Shown: positions 1 to 8,379 of the stretch, one piece after another | Position numbering within the stretch: position 1 is the stretch's first letter | How the letters are laid out: each line of letters starts with the position of its first letter | NCBI RefSeq assembly: GCF_017163755.1 | Contig: NZ_JAFIWC010000011.1 | Location: forward strand, 86,664-150,663 | Reading direction: 5' to 3' | Length of the DNA: 64,000 nt | Source: Xanthomonas sp. | GTDB taxonomy: Bacteria > Pseudomonadota > Gammaproteobacteria > Xanthomonadales > Xanthomonadaceae | Notes under the pieces: model-generated | The model's database searches: none | Seen by the model: the letters and a program-made list of their open reading frames with translations, nothing else | What the model was told of the DNA's origin: nothing | Made by a program: the position numbers and the translations under genes

Positions 1-515
1 AGCACGCGCCGGGTCTCGCCGGCCGACAGCTCGGCGTAGGCGCGGTGCAGCAGCGGCAGCGCCCGCGCCAGGCGCAGCGCTTCGCGCGCGCGTTCGCGCA
101 TCGCCGCGGTCACCTCGCGATGCGGCGGCACCACGTAGCTGGCGAAGAACCCGGACAGCACCGCGCTCTCCACGTCCAGGCCGGGCATGTCGGCGAGGTT
201 GACGCTCAGGTCGCCGCTGACGATGCCCAGCTGGGTGCGCAGCCGGTCCACCCGCCAGCGGCTGTGCCCGAGCACCCGCACCGGCGGCTCCTCGCCGGCG
301 CGCGCCAGCGGGTAGAGCTCGCGGGTGATCAACTTGATGAACGAGGACTTGCCGCAGCCGTTGGGGCCGAGCAGCGCGGTGTGCTGGCCGAGCGCGATGC
401 GCAGGCTCAGTTCGTGCAGCACCCGCACTTGGCCGCGCACCACGCTGGCGCGGTCCAGTTCGATCAGCGGGCTGCCCGCTGGCATGGGGGTTGCATCGCT
501 TGGAACAACGGACAT
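1..515 (-). CDS. ABC transporter ATP-binding protein (partial, C-terminus outside window)
   Basis: ATP-binding cassette subunit, cut by the left edge after about 171 codons. The visible part has a Walker A motif GPNGCGKSS near residue 45 and, close to the edge, the ABC signature LSAGE. Walker B and the rest lie outside. The layout resembles single-domain ATPases of the ModF/YheS-like kind that couple to import or act alone, but the substrate cannot be read from this piece. I chose the ATG at 515 because the frame stays open to it. The in-frame ATG at 485 is the alternative, and neither has a clear Shine-Dalgarno. It is divergent from the desaturase gene. Confidence 0.8.
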   Translation of the reverse strand, partial: MSVVPSDATPMPAGSPLIELDRASVVRGQVRVLHELSLRIALGQHTALLGPNGCGKSSFIKLITRELYPLARAGEEPPVRVLGHSRWRVDRLRTQLGIVSGDLSVNLADMPGLDVESAVLSGFFASYVVPPHREVTAAMRERAREALRLARALPLLHRAYAELSAGETRRV

Positions 516-654
516 GGAGGGGAAACCGTTCTGTGATAGGGAGCGCGCGGCGGCTGAACACCGTACGCGTGCGACGGGTGAAGTTTGCCGGCACAGACCC
601 CATCATGTCTGCTCGAACACCATCACGCCGCATGCCGGCCTGGAGCGACTGCAC

Positions 655-1851
655 ATGTCCGACGCGATCCTCGACTTCCTCAGCGGCGGCCTGGCGGGAC
701 TGGGCTGGTGGGGCCTGCTGGCGGTGTTGCTGGTGGCGACCCAGCTGACCATCTTCTCGGTGACGCTGTACCTGCACCGCAGCCAGGCGCATCGCGGCGT
801 GGACTTCCATCCGCTGCTGGCGCACGCGTTCCGCTTCTGGACCTGGTTCACCACCTCGATGATCACCAAGGAATGGGTGGCGATCCATCGCAAGCACCAC
901 GCCAAGGTCGAGACCGACGAAGACCCGCACAGCCCGCAGACCAAGGGCATCGGCATGGTGTTCTGGCGCGGCGTGGAGCTGTACCGCGAGGCGCGCGCGA
1001 TGCGCGGGGACATCGAGCAGTACGGCAAGGGCGCGCCGGAGGACTGGATCGAGCGGCACCTCTATACCCCGCACGCGAACTGGGGGCCGGTCGCGTTGTT
1101 CGCGGTCAATTTCCTGCTGTTCGGCCTGCCGGGCATCGCGCTGTGGGCGCTGCAGATGGCGTGGATCCCGTTCTGGGCCGCCGGCGTGGTCAACGGCCTG
1201 GGCCACTGGTGGGGCTACCGCAACTTCGAGTCGGCCGACACCTCGACCAACCTGACCCCGTGGGCGCTGTGGATCGGCGGCGAAGAGCTGCACAACAACC
1301 ACCACGCCTTCCCGAGTTCGGCGCGCTTCTCGATGCGGCGCTGGGAGCTGGACATCGGCTGGATCGCGATCCGCGCGCTGGCCGCGCTGCGCCTGGCCAG
1401 GATCCTGCGCGTGGCGCCGACCCTCAACGTGCGCCCGAACATCGCCATGCCCGACGCCGACACCTTGCGCGCCCTGCTGTCGCACCGTTTCCAGGCCATG
1501 ACCGACTACCAGCGCAACGTGTTCACCCCGGCGCTGAAGGAAGAAGCCGCGCTGGCCGGCGCCAAGTTGCGCAAGCTGCTGCCGCGGCGCCTGCGCAAGG
1601 GCCTGGTCGACGACGGCCGCTGGCTCAAGCCCGATGCGCGCGAGCAGCTGCAGCACTGGGTCGCGCAACGGCCGCGCATGCGCACGCTGGTCGAGCACCG
1701 CGCGCGCCTGGCGGCGCTGCTGGAGGCGCGCAGCCACGACGCCAGCGAGCGGCTGAAGCAGCTGCAGGCGTGGTGCCACGAGGCCGAAGCCAGCGGCATC
1801 GCCGCGCTGCAGGCGTATGCGGCGCGCCTGAAGGGCTACGCGCTGGCATGA
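655..1851 (+). CDS. Membrane fatty acid desaturase (delta-9 acyl-CoA desaturase type)
   Basis: 398-residue di-iron membrane desaturase, expected to put a double bond into acyl chains of membrane lipids. All three histidine boxes of the family are present: HRSQAH near residue 42, HRKHH near 77 and HNNHH near 218. Hydrophobic segments lie before the first box and between the second and third. Residues beyond about 265 form a charged C-terminal extension without obvious membrane segments, longer than in minimal desaturases. The ATG at 655 starts the protein just before the first membrane segment. Upstream codons in this frame read low-complexity sequence and are unlikely to be translated. The stop overlaps the next gene's start (ATGA). 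Confidence 0.88.
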   Translation: MSDAILDFLSGGLAGLGWWGLLAVLLVATQLTIFSVTLYLHRSQAHRGVDFHPLLAHAFRFWTWFTTSMITKEWVAIHRKHHAKVETDEDPHSPQTKGIGMVFWRGVELYREARAMRGDIEQYGKGAPEDWIERHLYTPHANWGPVALFAVNFLLFGLPGIALWALQMAWIPFWAAGVVNGLGHWWGYRNFESADTSTNLTPWALWIGGEELHNNHHAFPSSARFSMRRWELDIGWIAIRALAALRLARILRVAPTLNVRPNIAMPDADTLRALLSHRFQAMTDYQRNVFTPALKEEAALAGAKLRKLLPRRLRKGLVDDGRWLKPDAREQLQHWVAQRPRMRTLVEHRARLAALLEARSHDASERLKQLQAWCHEAEASGIAALQAYAARLKGYALA

Positions 1852-2225
1852 GCCCGGCACAATCTGCGCCCGGACGCGGTCGCCGCCTGCCGCGGCGCGC
1901 ATCGTGGGCGCTGCTGGCGCTGGCCGCGACCGGCTTCGGCGCCGCCGCGCAGGTGAGCAGCACCGCCGACTACCTGCAGCGCATGGACCGCGACGGCGAC
2001 GGCCGCATCGGCCTGGACGAATACCTGGCGTGGATGAGCTACGCCTTCGATGAGCGCGATAGCGATCGCGACGGGGTGCTGAGCGCCGCCGAGCTGCCCG
2101 GCGGACGCGGCCAGCCGCTCACCCGCGCGCAGCACCAGGCCACGCTGACCGCGCGCTTCCGCAAGCAGGACGCCGACGGCAACGGCTACCTGAGCGCGCG
2201 CGAACTGGCGGCGCCGCCGCGCTGA
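1848..2225 (+). CDS. Secreted EF-hand calcium-binding protein
   Basis: 125-residue protein with an arginine-rich N-terminus and a hydrophobic stretch (residues 19-35) that looks like a signal peptide. Three EF-hand loops follow: DRDGDGRIGLDE, DSDRDGVLSAAE and DADGNGYLSARE, each with acidic residues at positions 1, 3 and 5, glycine at 6 and glutamate at 12. Calcium binding in the periplasm is the likely property; the partner is unknown. The start codon overlaps the desaturase stop by four bases, so translation is probably coupled. Similar small EF-hand proteins are common in Xanthomonas. Confidence 0.85.
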   Translation: MSPAQSAPGRGRRLPRRASWALLALAATGFGAAAQVSSTADYLQRMDRDGDGRIGLDEYLAWMSYAFDERDSDRDGVLSAAELPGGRGQPLTRAQHQATLTARFRKQDADGNGYLSARELAAPPR

Positions 2226-2320
2226 CGAGGCGCAGGTATCGGCGGACGCAGGCGTCCGGACCAGGACAAGTGGCGCCGCCACCGCATCGCGCCGCCGCCG
2301 CACGCGTCGCCGTCAACGCC

Positions 2321-2345
2321 TGTCGCGGTCGAAGCCGCTCCCACG
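2321..2345. repeat. Degenerate copy of the Xanthomonas 'gcggcttcagccgc' repeat
   Basis: The 170-bp gap between the EF-hand gene and mutM contains 'gtcgcggtcgaagccgctcc', a mutated arm of the interspersed repeat seen much better conserved at 15,217, 28,277-28,645 and elsewhere. Nothing else stands out in this gap. Confidence 0.55.
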
Positions 2346-2395
2346 GGATCGGCCGCCTGAGAATGGACCACGCAAAACCGCTCTAGACTTCCCCC

Positions 2396-3208
2396 ATGCC
2401 CGAGCTACCCGAAGTAGAAACCACCCGCCGCGGCCTGGAGCCGCACCTGCGCGGGCGCCGCATCCACGGCGTGATCCTGCGCCGGCCCGACCTGCGCTGG
2501 CCAATTCCGCCGCAGGTGGCCGAGCGGCTGCCGGGCCAGCGCATCGCCGGCATCCGCCGCCGTGCCAAGTACCTGCTGCTGGACACCGAGGCCGGCAGCG
2601 CGCTGCTGCACCTGGGCATGTCCGGCAGCCTGCGCGTGCTGCCCGGCGACACCCCGCCGCGCGCCCACGACCATGTCGACATCAGCCTGGAAGACGGCCG
2701 CGTATTGCGCTTCAACGATCCGCGCCGCTTCGGCTGCCTGCTGTGGCAGGCGCCCGGCGACATCCATGAACTGCTGCGCGAGCTGGGGCCGGAGCCGCTG
2801 TCGGACGAATTCGACGGCGACTACCTGTTCCAGCGCAGCCGTGGCCGCCGCGCGCCGGTGAAGACGTTCTTGATGGACCAACGCATCGTGGTCGGAGTCG
2901 GGAACATCTATGCCGCCGAAAGCCTGTTCCAGGCCGGGATCAATCCGCTGCGCGAAGCCGGCCAGGTCTCGCGCGCCCGCTACGCGCGCCTGGCCGCCGC
3001 GGCCAAGGCGATCCTGGGCCATGCGATCGCCCGCGGCGGCACCACGCTGCGCGACTTCATCAGCCCGGACGGCGCGCCGGGCTATTTCGAGCAGGAGCTG
3101 GCGGTGTACGGCCGCGAAGGCGAGGCCTGCAAGCGCTGCGGGCGGCCGCTGCGCCACGCCAGCATCGGCCAGCGCGCCAGCGTCTGGTGCGGCAGCTGCC
3201 AGCGCTGA
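2396..3208 (+). CDS. mutM: Formamidopyrimidine-DNA glycosylase (Fpg/MutM)
   Basis: Base-excision repair enzyme that removes 8-oxoguanine and formamidopyrimidines and nicks the abasic site. The N-terminus after Met is [13 protein letters not shown], with the catalytic proline and glutamate required by the family. The central helix-two-turn-helix region includes [10 protein letters not shown]. The C-terminus is a zinc finger: CKRCG followed by CGSC as the last cysteine pair. At 270 residues it is the normal length. It starts at the ATG at 2396 and is transcribed alone, with the sigma factor gene 69 bp downstream. Confidence 0.97.
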   Translation: MPELPEVETTRRGLEPHLRGRRIHGVILRRPDLRWPIPPQVAERLPGQRIAGIRRRAKYLLLDTEAGSALLHLGMSGSLRVLPGDTPPRAHDHVDISLEDGRVLRFNDPRRFGCLLWQAPGDIHELLRELGPEPLSDEFDGDYLFQRSRGRRAPVKTFLMDQRIVVGVGNIYAAESLFQAGINPLREAGQVSRARYARLAAAAKAILGHAIARGGTTLRDFISPDGAPGYFEQELAVYGREGEACKRCGRPLRHASIGQRASVWCGSCQR

Positions 3209-3277
3209 CGGACGGCAGCTTTCCCGCGGTGGCGCGCGCTATAGTCCGCGCCATTCCCGGCCGGAGGAGAGACCGCC

Positions 3278-3853
3278 GTGGTAGAGGCCGTACCCGAGGT
3301 ACCCGAGATCACCGTGTGGCTGGACGCCGCGCGCGGCGGCGACCGCGAGGCGCTGGACCGCGTGCTGAGCACGCTGTACCAGGAACTGCACAGCATGGCC
3401 CGGCGCCAGCTGGCCGGGCAGCAGGGCCAGACCCTGGATGCGACCTCGCTGGTCCACGAGTCCTACCTGAAGCTGCTGGGCTCCAACGGCCTGGCCCGTT
3501 TCGACGGGCGCGCGCATTTCTTCGCCTATGCCGCCTCGGCGATGCGCAGCGTGGTGGTGGACTACGCGCGCAACCGGCTGACCCGCAAGCGCGGCGGCGA
3601 CCTCAAGCGCGTGGCCGAGATCCCCGAGGACAGCGGCGGGGTGCGCCTGGACGAGGACCTGCTGGCGCTGGACGTGGCGCTGGACCGGCTGCAGGCGGTC
3701 GACGAGCGCCTGGCCAAGGTGGTGGAGCTGCGCTATTTCGCCGGCCTGTCCGAACAGGAGATCGCCGAGCTGATGCAGCGGTCCGAACGCAGCATCCGGC
3801 GCGACTGGCAGAAGGCACGCATGTTCCTGCTGGCGGCGATGCAGGACCACTGA
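3278..3853 (+). CDS. ECF-subfamily RNA polymerase sigma factor
   Basis: 191-residue sigma-70 family factor of the extracytoplasmic-function type. A region 2 domain is followed by region 4 with a helix-turn-helix around LSEQEIAELMQRSERSIRRDW. The wording LVHESYLKLLG and FFAYAASAMRSVVVDYAR is typical of the ECF group usually found next to Ser/Thr kinases. The start is GTG at 3278, preceded by a strong ribosome-binding site GGAGGAGA at 3263-3270. No anti-sigma gene is adjacent. The kinase begins 12 bp downstream, so the two are probably one transcript and the kinase may control this factor. Confidence 0.9.
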   Translation: MVEAVPEVPEITVWLDAARGGDREALDRVLSTLYQELHSMARRQLAGQQGQTLDATSLVHESYLKLLGSNGLARFDGRAHFFAYAASAMRSVVVDYARNRLTRKRGGDLKRVAEIPEDSGGVRLDEDLLALDVALDRLQAVDERLAKVVELRYFAGLSEQEIAELMQRSERSIRRDWQKARMFLLAAMQDH

Positions 3854-3865
3854 GCGGCCGCCGGC

Positions 3866-6712
3866 ATGGACGCGCTGCACTGGCAACGCCTGTCGCCGCT
3901 GCTCGATGAACTGCTGGAACTCGACCAGGCCGCGCGCGTCGCGCGCCTGGCGCAGCTGCGCGGCGACGATCCGGACGCGGCCGACGAACTGGCGCGGATG
4001 CTGGCGCTGGACGCCGACGGCACCGACCTGCTCAGCGAACCGTTGCTCGCCGCCGCAGCGGCGACGCTGCAGCCCGGCAGCCGGATCGGGCCGTACCAGC
4101 TGGAACGGCCGCTGGGCGAGGGCGGCATGGGCCAGGTATGGCTGGCGCAGCGCGCCGACGGCCTGTACCAGCGCCAGGTCGCGCTGAAGCTGCTTCGCCC
4201 CGGCTATGCCGACGCCAACCTGCGCCTGCGCTTCACCCGCGAGCGCGAGATCCTGGCGCGGCTGGAGCATCCCAACCTGGCGCGCCTGCTCGACGCCGGC
4301 ATCGCCGCCGACGGCCAGCCGTACCTGGCGCTGGCCTATGTCGAAGGCGAGCCGCTGACCGACTACTGCCAGCGCCTGCGCCTGCCGGTGAGCGCGCGGC
4401 TGCAGTTGTTCCTGCAGGTGTGCAAGGTGGTCAGCCACGCGCACGCCAACCTGATCGTGCACCGCGACCTGAAGCCGTCCAACATCCTGGTCAACGCCGA
4501 CGGCGAGGTGCGCCTGCTCGACTTTGGCATCGCCAAGCTGCTCGACGCCGATGCCGACGCCGAGGCGCACCCGCGCACCGAGGTGCGCGCCTTCACCCTG
4601 CACTACGCCGCGCCCGAGCAGGTGCGCGGCGAGCCGATCAGCACGCTGACCGACGTGTACTCGCTCGGGGTGGTGCTGTACGAACTGCTGACCGACCAGA
4701 AGCCCTACTACCTGCGCCGGCACAGCGACGCGGAGTGGGAGCGGGCGATCCTGGCGGTGGAGGCGCCGCGTCCGTCGCTGGCGGTGCAGCGCGCCGCGCA
4801 ACAGGGCCGCTGCGAGGCGGCCGACGCGCGGCGGCTGGCGCGGCGCCTGAGCGGGGACCTGGACAACATCCTGCTCAAGGCGCTGCAGAAGCCGCCGGCG
4901 CAGCGCTACTCGTCGGCCGAGGCGCTGGCGCAGGACCTGTGCCGCTACCTGCAGGGACGGCCGGTGCAGGCGCGTCCGCAGCGCCTGCTGTACCGGTTGC
5001 AGAAATACCTGCAGCGGCATCGCTGGAGCGTGGCGCTGGGCAGCGCGGTGGTGGCGGCGCTGCTCGGCGCGGCGACCGTGGCGCTGTGGCAGGCGCGCGA
5101 GGCGCGGCGCGAGACCGCGCGCGCGCAGGCGATGCAGGATTTCGTGATCGGCCTGTTCGACCGCGCCGGCAACGCGCAGCGCGGCGACGGTTTCGACGTG
5201 CGCGGCCTGCTCAGCGCCGGCGAACAGCGCGGCGAGCGCGAACTGGCGCGGCAGCCGCTGGCGCGCGCCGAACTGCTCGGGGTGATCGGGCGCCTGCGCA
5301 TCGGCCTGGGCGACTACCGCGAGGCGCTGGCGCTGCTGGAGCGGCAGCGCGCGCTGCTGGCCACGCTGGACGAGGTGCCGCTGGCGCTGCGCCTGGAATC
5401 GGCGACCCAGCACGGGCGCGCGCTGCGCCTGCTGAGCCGCTCGCGCGAGTGCGCCGCGGTGCTGGAGCCGTTGGCGACGCAGGCGCTGCAGCAGCAGGCG
5501 CAGCTGCCGCTGCAGGCGGCGGGCTTCTTCTCGCAGCTGGGCCGCTGCCGGCGCGTGCTCGGCGAGCGCGACGTGGCCCGCGCCTGGTTCGAGCGCTCGC
5601 TGGCGCTGCGCCGCGACGTGCTCAAGGACCCGGTCGGCGAGGTCGAGAACATGACCGACATCGCCGCGATGGACAGCGACGTCGGACGTACCGACGCGGC
5701 GATCGCCGGCTACCGGCAAGCGCTGGCGCTGCTCGAGCGCCAGGCCGGGCCGCGGCACCCGCTCGGCATCGCCCTGCGGCGCAGCCTGGGCGTGGCCTAC
5801 CGCGACCGCGGCGACGTCGCCGAGGCCGAGCAGGTGGTGGCCGCGGCCCTGGCGCTGGCGCGCGCGCTGCACGGCGAGCGCCACCCGGACACGCTGACGG
5901 TGCGCCGGCTGCTGGCCGCGGTGATGGTCGACCAGGGCCGGCTGGACAGCGCAGAGCGCGAGCTGCGCGCGGCGCACGCGCTGACCGTCGAACGGCTGGG
6001 CCCGGCGCATCGCGACACCGGCATGAGCTGGAGTTCGCTGGCGATGCTGGCGATGGAGCAAGGCCAGGGCGAGCAGGCCGCACGCGACATGGCGCATGCG
6101 GTGGCGATCCTGCGCGCGCCCGACAGCCAGGCCATGCTGCCCTACGGCTTGATCAACCAGGGCCTGGCGCTGTCGGCGGCCGGCCGCCACCAGGACGCGC
6201 TGGCGCCGCTGTACGAGGCGCGGCAGCGCTGGATCGCGCAGCTGGGCCGCGACCACCCGGCGGTCGGCGACAGCGAACGGCTGATCGGCGAGGCGCGCGC
6301 GGCGCTGGGCGATCCGCGCCAGGCCGATGCGCTGCTGCAGCAGGCGCTGCGGCACACCGAGGCCGGCTACGGCCCGGCGCATCCACGCACCCGCGCCGCG
6401 CGCCTGGCGTGGGCGCACAACCTGGCCGCGCTCGGCCGCGAGCAGGACGCCCTGCGCGAACTGGAGGCGCAGGCGCGGGGGGACGACGACGGCGACGGCA
6501 TCGAGAGCCGCAAGCTGCGCTGGCGCGCGCGCGCCTACGCGGCGGACATCCGCTGCCGCGCGCCGGACGCCGCCGCTGCCGGTCGCCAGGCCTTGCGCAC
6601 GCTGCAGGGCGAGCTGGCGCAGGCGCAGCCGCAAGGCGGCACGCTGTCGCGCGAGGTGGACAAGCTCAGCGCCGGCTGCGGCAATCCAGCGACGCTGACC
6701 GCGGCGCGCTAG
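3866..6712 (+). CDS. Ser/Thr protein kinase with transmembrane segment and C-terminal TPR region
   Basis: 948-residue Hanks-type kinase. The glycine loop LGEGGMGQVW is at residues 83-92, the catalytic HRDLKPSN begins at residue 199, DFGIAK at 219, and APEQ follows. A single membrane segment near 388-410 (SVALGSAVVAALLGAATVALW) separates the kinase from about 530 residues of alanine- and leucine-rich helical repeats of TPR type, including LALLERQAGPRHPLG-like units. The family phosphorylates Ser/Thr on partner proteins; the TPR half probably binds ligands or partners outside the membrane. It follows the ECF sigma gene by 12 bp. Its last about 90 bases are repeated directly downstream. Confidence 0.92.
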   Translation: MDALHWQRLSPLLDELLELDQAARVARLAQLRGDDPDAADELARMLALDADGTDLLSEPLLAAAAATLQPGSRIGPYQLERPLGEGGMGQVWLAQRADGLYQRQVALKLLRPGYADANLRLRFTREREILARLEHPNLARLLDAGIAADGQPYLALAYVEGEPLTDYCQRLRLPVSARLQLFLQVCKVVSHAHANLIVHRDLKPSNILVNADGEVRLLDFGIAKLLDADADAEAHPRTEVRAFTLHYAAPEQVRGEPISTLTDVYSLGVVLYELLTDQKPYYLRRHSDAEWERAILAVEAPRPSLAVQRAAQQGRCEAADARRLARRLSGDLDNILLKALQKPPAQRYSSAEALAQDLCRYLQGRPVQARPQRLLYRLQKYLQRHRWSVALGSAVVAALLGAATVALWQAREARRETARAQAMQDFVIGLFDRAGNAQRGDGFDVRGLLSAGEQRGERELARQPLARAELLGVIGRLRIGLGDYREALALLERQRALLATLDEVPLALRLESATQHGRALRLLSRSRECAAVLEPLATQALQQQAQLPLQAAGFFSQLGRCRRVLGERDVARAWFERSLALRRDVLKDPVGEVENMTDIAAMDSDVGRTDAAIAGYRQALALLERQAGPRHPLGIALRRSLGVAYRDRGDVAEAEQVVAAALALARALHGERHPDTLTVRRLLAAVMVDQGRLDSAERELRAAHALTVERLGPAHRDTGMSWSSLAMLAMEQGQGEQAARDMAHAVAILRAPDSQAMLPYGLINQGLALSAAGRHQDALAPLYEARQRWIAQLGRDHPAVGDSERLIGEARAALGDPRQADALLQQALRHTEAGYGPAHPRTRAARLAWAHNLAALGREQDALRELEAQARGDDDGDGIESRKLRWRARAYAADIRCRAPDAAAAGRQALRTLQGELAQAQPQGGTLSREVDKLSAGCGNPATLTAAR

Positions 6713-6901
6713 CCAGACGCTTTCGGCCCAGGCATGACCGGCGAGACACCGTGGGAGCGAGTGGCGCAGCCGCAAGGCGGCACGCTGTCGCGAGGTGGAC
6801 AAACTCAGCGCCGGCTACGGCGATCCGGCGCCGCTGACCGCGGCGCGCTAGCCAGGCACTTTCAGCCCAGGTAGGGCCGGCGAAGCACCGTGGGCGCGAC
6901 T
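6623..6901. repeat. Tandem duplication of the kinase 3' end
   Basis: Two copies, with an offset of about 139-141 bases. The first (6623-6762) covers the last codons of the kinase and its downstream flank. The second (6764-6901) repeats the stretch from 'gcgcagccgcaaggcggcac' through the stop codon to 'caccgtggg'. The second copy has lost two bases ('ctgtcgcgagg' against 'ctgtcgcgcgagg') and has scattered substitutions, so it is an untranslated tail. Confidence 0.85.
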
Positions 6902-7223
6902 TCAGTCGCGACGGGCTCTATCGACGAACCTGTCGTCACGCCGCCGAATCCACCACAACCGCGCCCCACAAGCGTTCGCCCGCAGAGGAGCAGACTGCTC
7001 CACGGACATCCATTCCCGCCGGTCCGACCCGAAAGGTCATGGTCCGCGCACCGCGTATCGCTCCGGCCTGGACGCGCGCGTTCACGTCCTCGCTCTTGCC
7101 TGCCTAGGCGTCGCACGGGCGGCGCGACCTGCCTGGACCGAATACCAGCGGCCACGGGCCGGGCTGTCGCCGCCGCCGCGCAGCGGCCACAATCGCGCTT
7201 CCTTTCGCCGACCGCAGGCCGCC
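6902..7223. other. Intergenic stretch with a repeat arm, no gene seen
   Basis: The gap before the next gene opens with a copy of the interspersed repeat, 'gacttcagtcgcgacgggct', ending at about 6917. The rest has no frame with plausible coding character, no clear terminator hairpin and no recognisable RNA. The promoter of the gene at 7224 should lie here. Confidence 0.5.
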
Positions 7224-8321
7224 ATGCGCGCCGACACGCAGAATCGATGGCCGCGCCCGTTCGCGGCGCTGCTCGCGCTACTGGGCGTAGCGCCCATGGC
7301 GGCGGCCGCGGCGGCGCAGGCCGATGCGCCGCCGCCCTGGGTGCTGGACAACGGCGTGCTGCGCCTGACCGTCACCCCCACGCTCGGCGGACGCGTGCTC
7401 GGCTTCCAGCGCGCCGGCGAGGCGAACCTGGTCAAGATCGGCGAGGCGGTGCGCCAGCAGCCGCGGCCGCCGGTGCGCGCCGATGCGGGCGACATCGCGT
7501 ACCTGGGCCACGACGTGTGGGTCGGGCCGCAGAGCCAGTGGTGGCTGCACCAGCAGGTGAATCCGGCGCGGCGCGCGGCACGCGCCAACTGGCCGCCGGA
7601 CCCGTACCTGGGCTACGCCACCGCCACGGTGCTGCAGCGCACGCCGCAGCGCCTGCACCTGCGCGGCATCGACAGCCCGGTCAGCGGCGTGCGCCTGGAC
7701 AAGCGTTTCGTCCTGTCCACGCAGCGCGCCGACACCGTGCGCGTGCAGGTGGACGCGCGCAACGTGCGCCAGACCGCGGTGGCCTGGGACCTGTGGTTCA
7801 ACACGCGTACCGCGGCCAGCACCCGCGTGGTGGTGCCGGTGGCCGGCGCCGCCGATATCCGCACCCAGCCGCCGACCGATGCCGGCTTCGTCGCGCCCGG
7901 CTACGCGCTGCGGCACGGGCTGATGTTCCTGGCCGCCGCGCCGCCGGCGGGCAACGCCGGCCAGCGCGGCAAGCTGCTGCTGCAGCCGTCGGCCGGCTGG
8001 ATCGCCGCGTTCGCCGGACGCCAGGCCTGGGTGATCCGCTTCGCGCACCAGCCGCGCGCGCGCATCCATCCCGAGCAGGGCCAGGTCGAGTTCTACCTGG
8101 ATGCGCCGGCGCACGATCCGGGCAGCGGCCTGCTGGAGATGGAAGTGCACGCGCCGTACCGCACGCTGGCGCCCGGCCAGCGCATGCAGGCCGAAGAGCT
8201 GTGGACGCTGCTGCCCTACGCCGGCGGCGACGATCCCGAGCAGCAGCGCCGCTTCCTGTGCGAACACGCCGCGGCGCTGGCCCTGGCCGGCGCATGCGCC
8301 GGCGCCGCCGGCGCGCCGTAG
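7224..8321 (+). CDS. Secreted protein of unknown function, DUF4380-like
   Basis: 365 residues with a signal peptide of about 35 residues ending in an alanine run (PMAAAAAAQA). The mature part begins VLDNGVLRLTVTPTLGGRVLGF, which resembles the start of DUF4380 and of galactose-mutarotase-like beta-sandwich proteins. The rest is rich in beta-strand-forming and aromatic residues. No catalytic residue can be assigned. Export to the periplasm and a carbohydrate-related role are inferences from the fold resemblance and from opgD lying 58 bp downstream. A family search would be decisive. Confidence 0.7.
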   Translation: MRADTQNRWPRPFAALLALLGVAPMAAAAAAQADAPPPWVLDNGVLRLTVTPTLGGRVLGFQRAGEANLVKIGEAVRQQPRPPVRADAGDIAYLGHDVWVGPQSQWWLHQQVNPARRAARANWPPDPYLGYATATVLQRTPQRLHLRGIDSPVSGVRLDKRFVLSTQRADTVRVQVDARNVRQTAVAWDLWFNTRTAASTRVVVPVAGAADIRTQPPTDAGFVAPGYALRHGLMFLAAAPPAGNAGQRGKLLLQPSAGWIAAFAGRQAWVIRFAHQPRARIHPEQGQVEFYLDAPAHDPGSGLLEMEVHAPYRTLAPGQRMQAEELWTLLPYAGGDDPEQQRRFLCEHAAALALAGACAGAAGAP

Positions 8322-8379
8322 CTCTCGCGTTTAACGGCGCTTGTCTATCATGGGCTCCCCTTCCACTTCGATCCGGCCC

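Noticed and set aside
3239..6802. A minus-strand open frame of almost 1,200 codons antisense to the kinase gene
   Set aside because: High GC keeps antisense frames free of stops. The translation is Arg/Gln/Ala-rich without family motifs, and the plus strand encodes a complete kinase.
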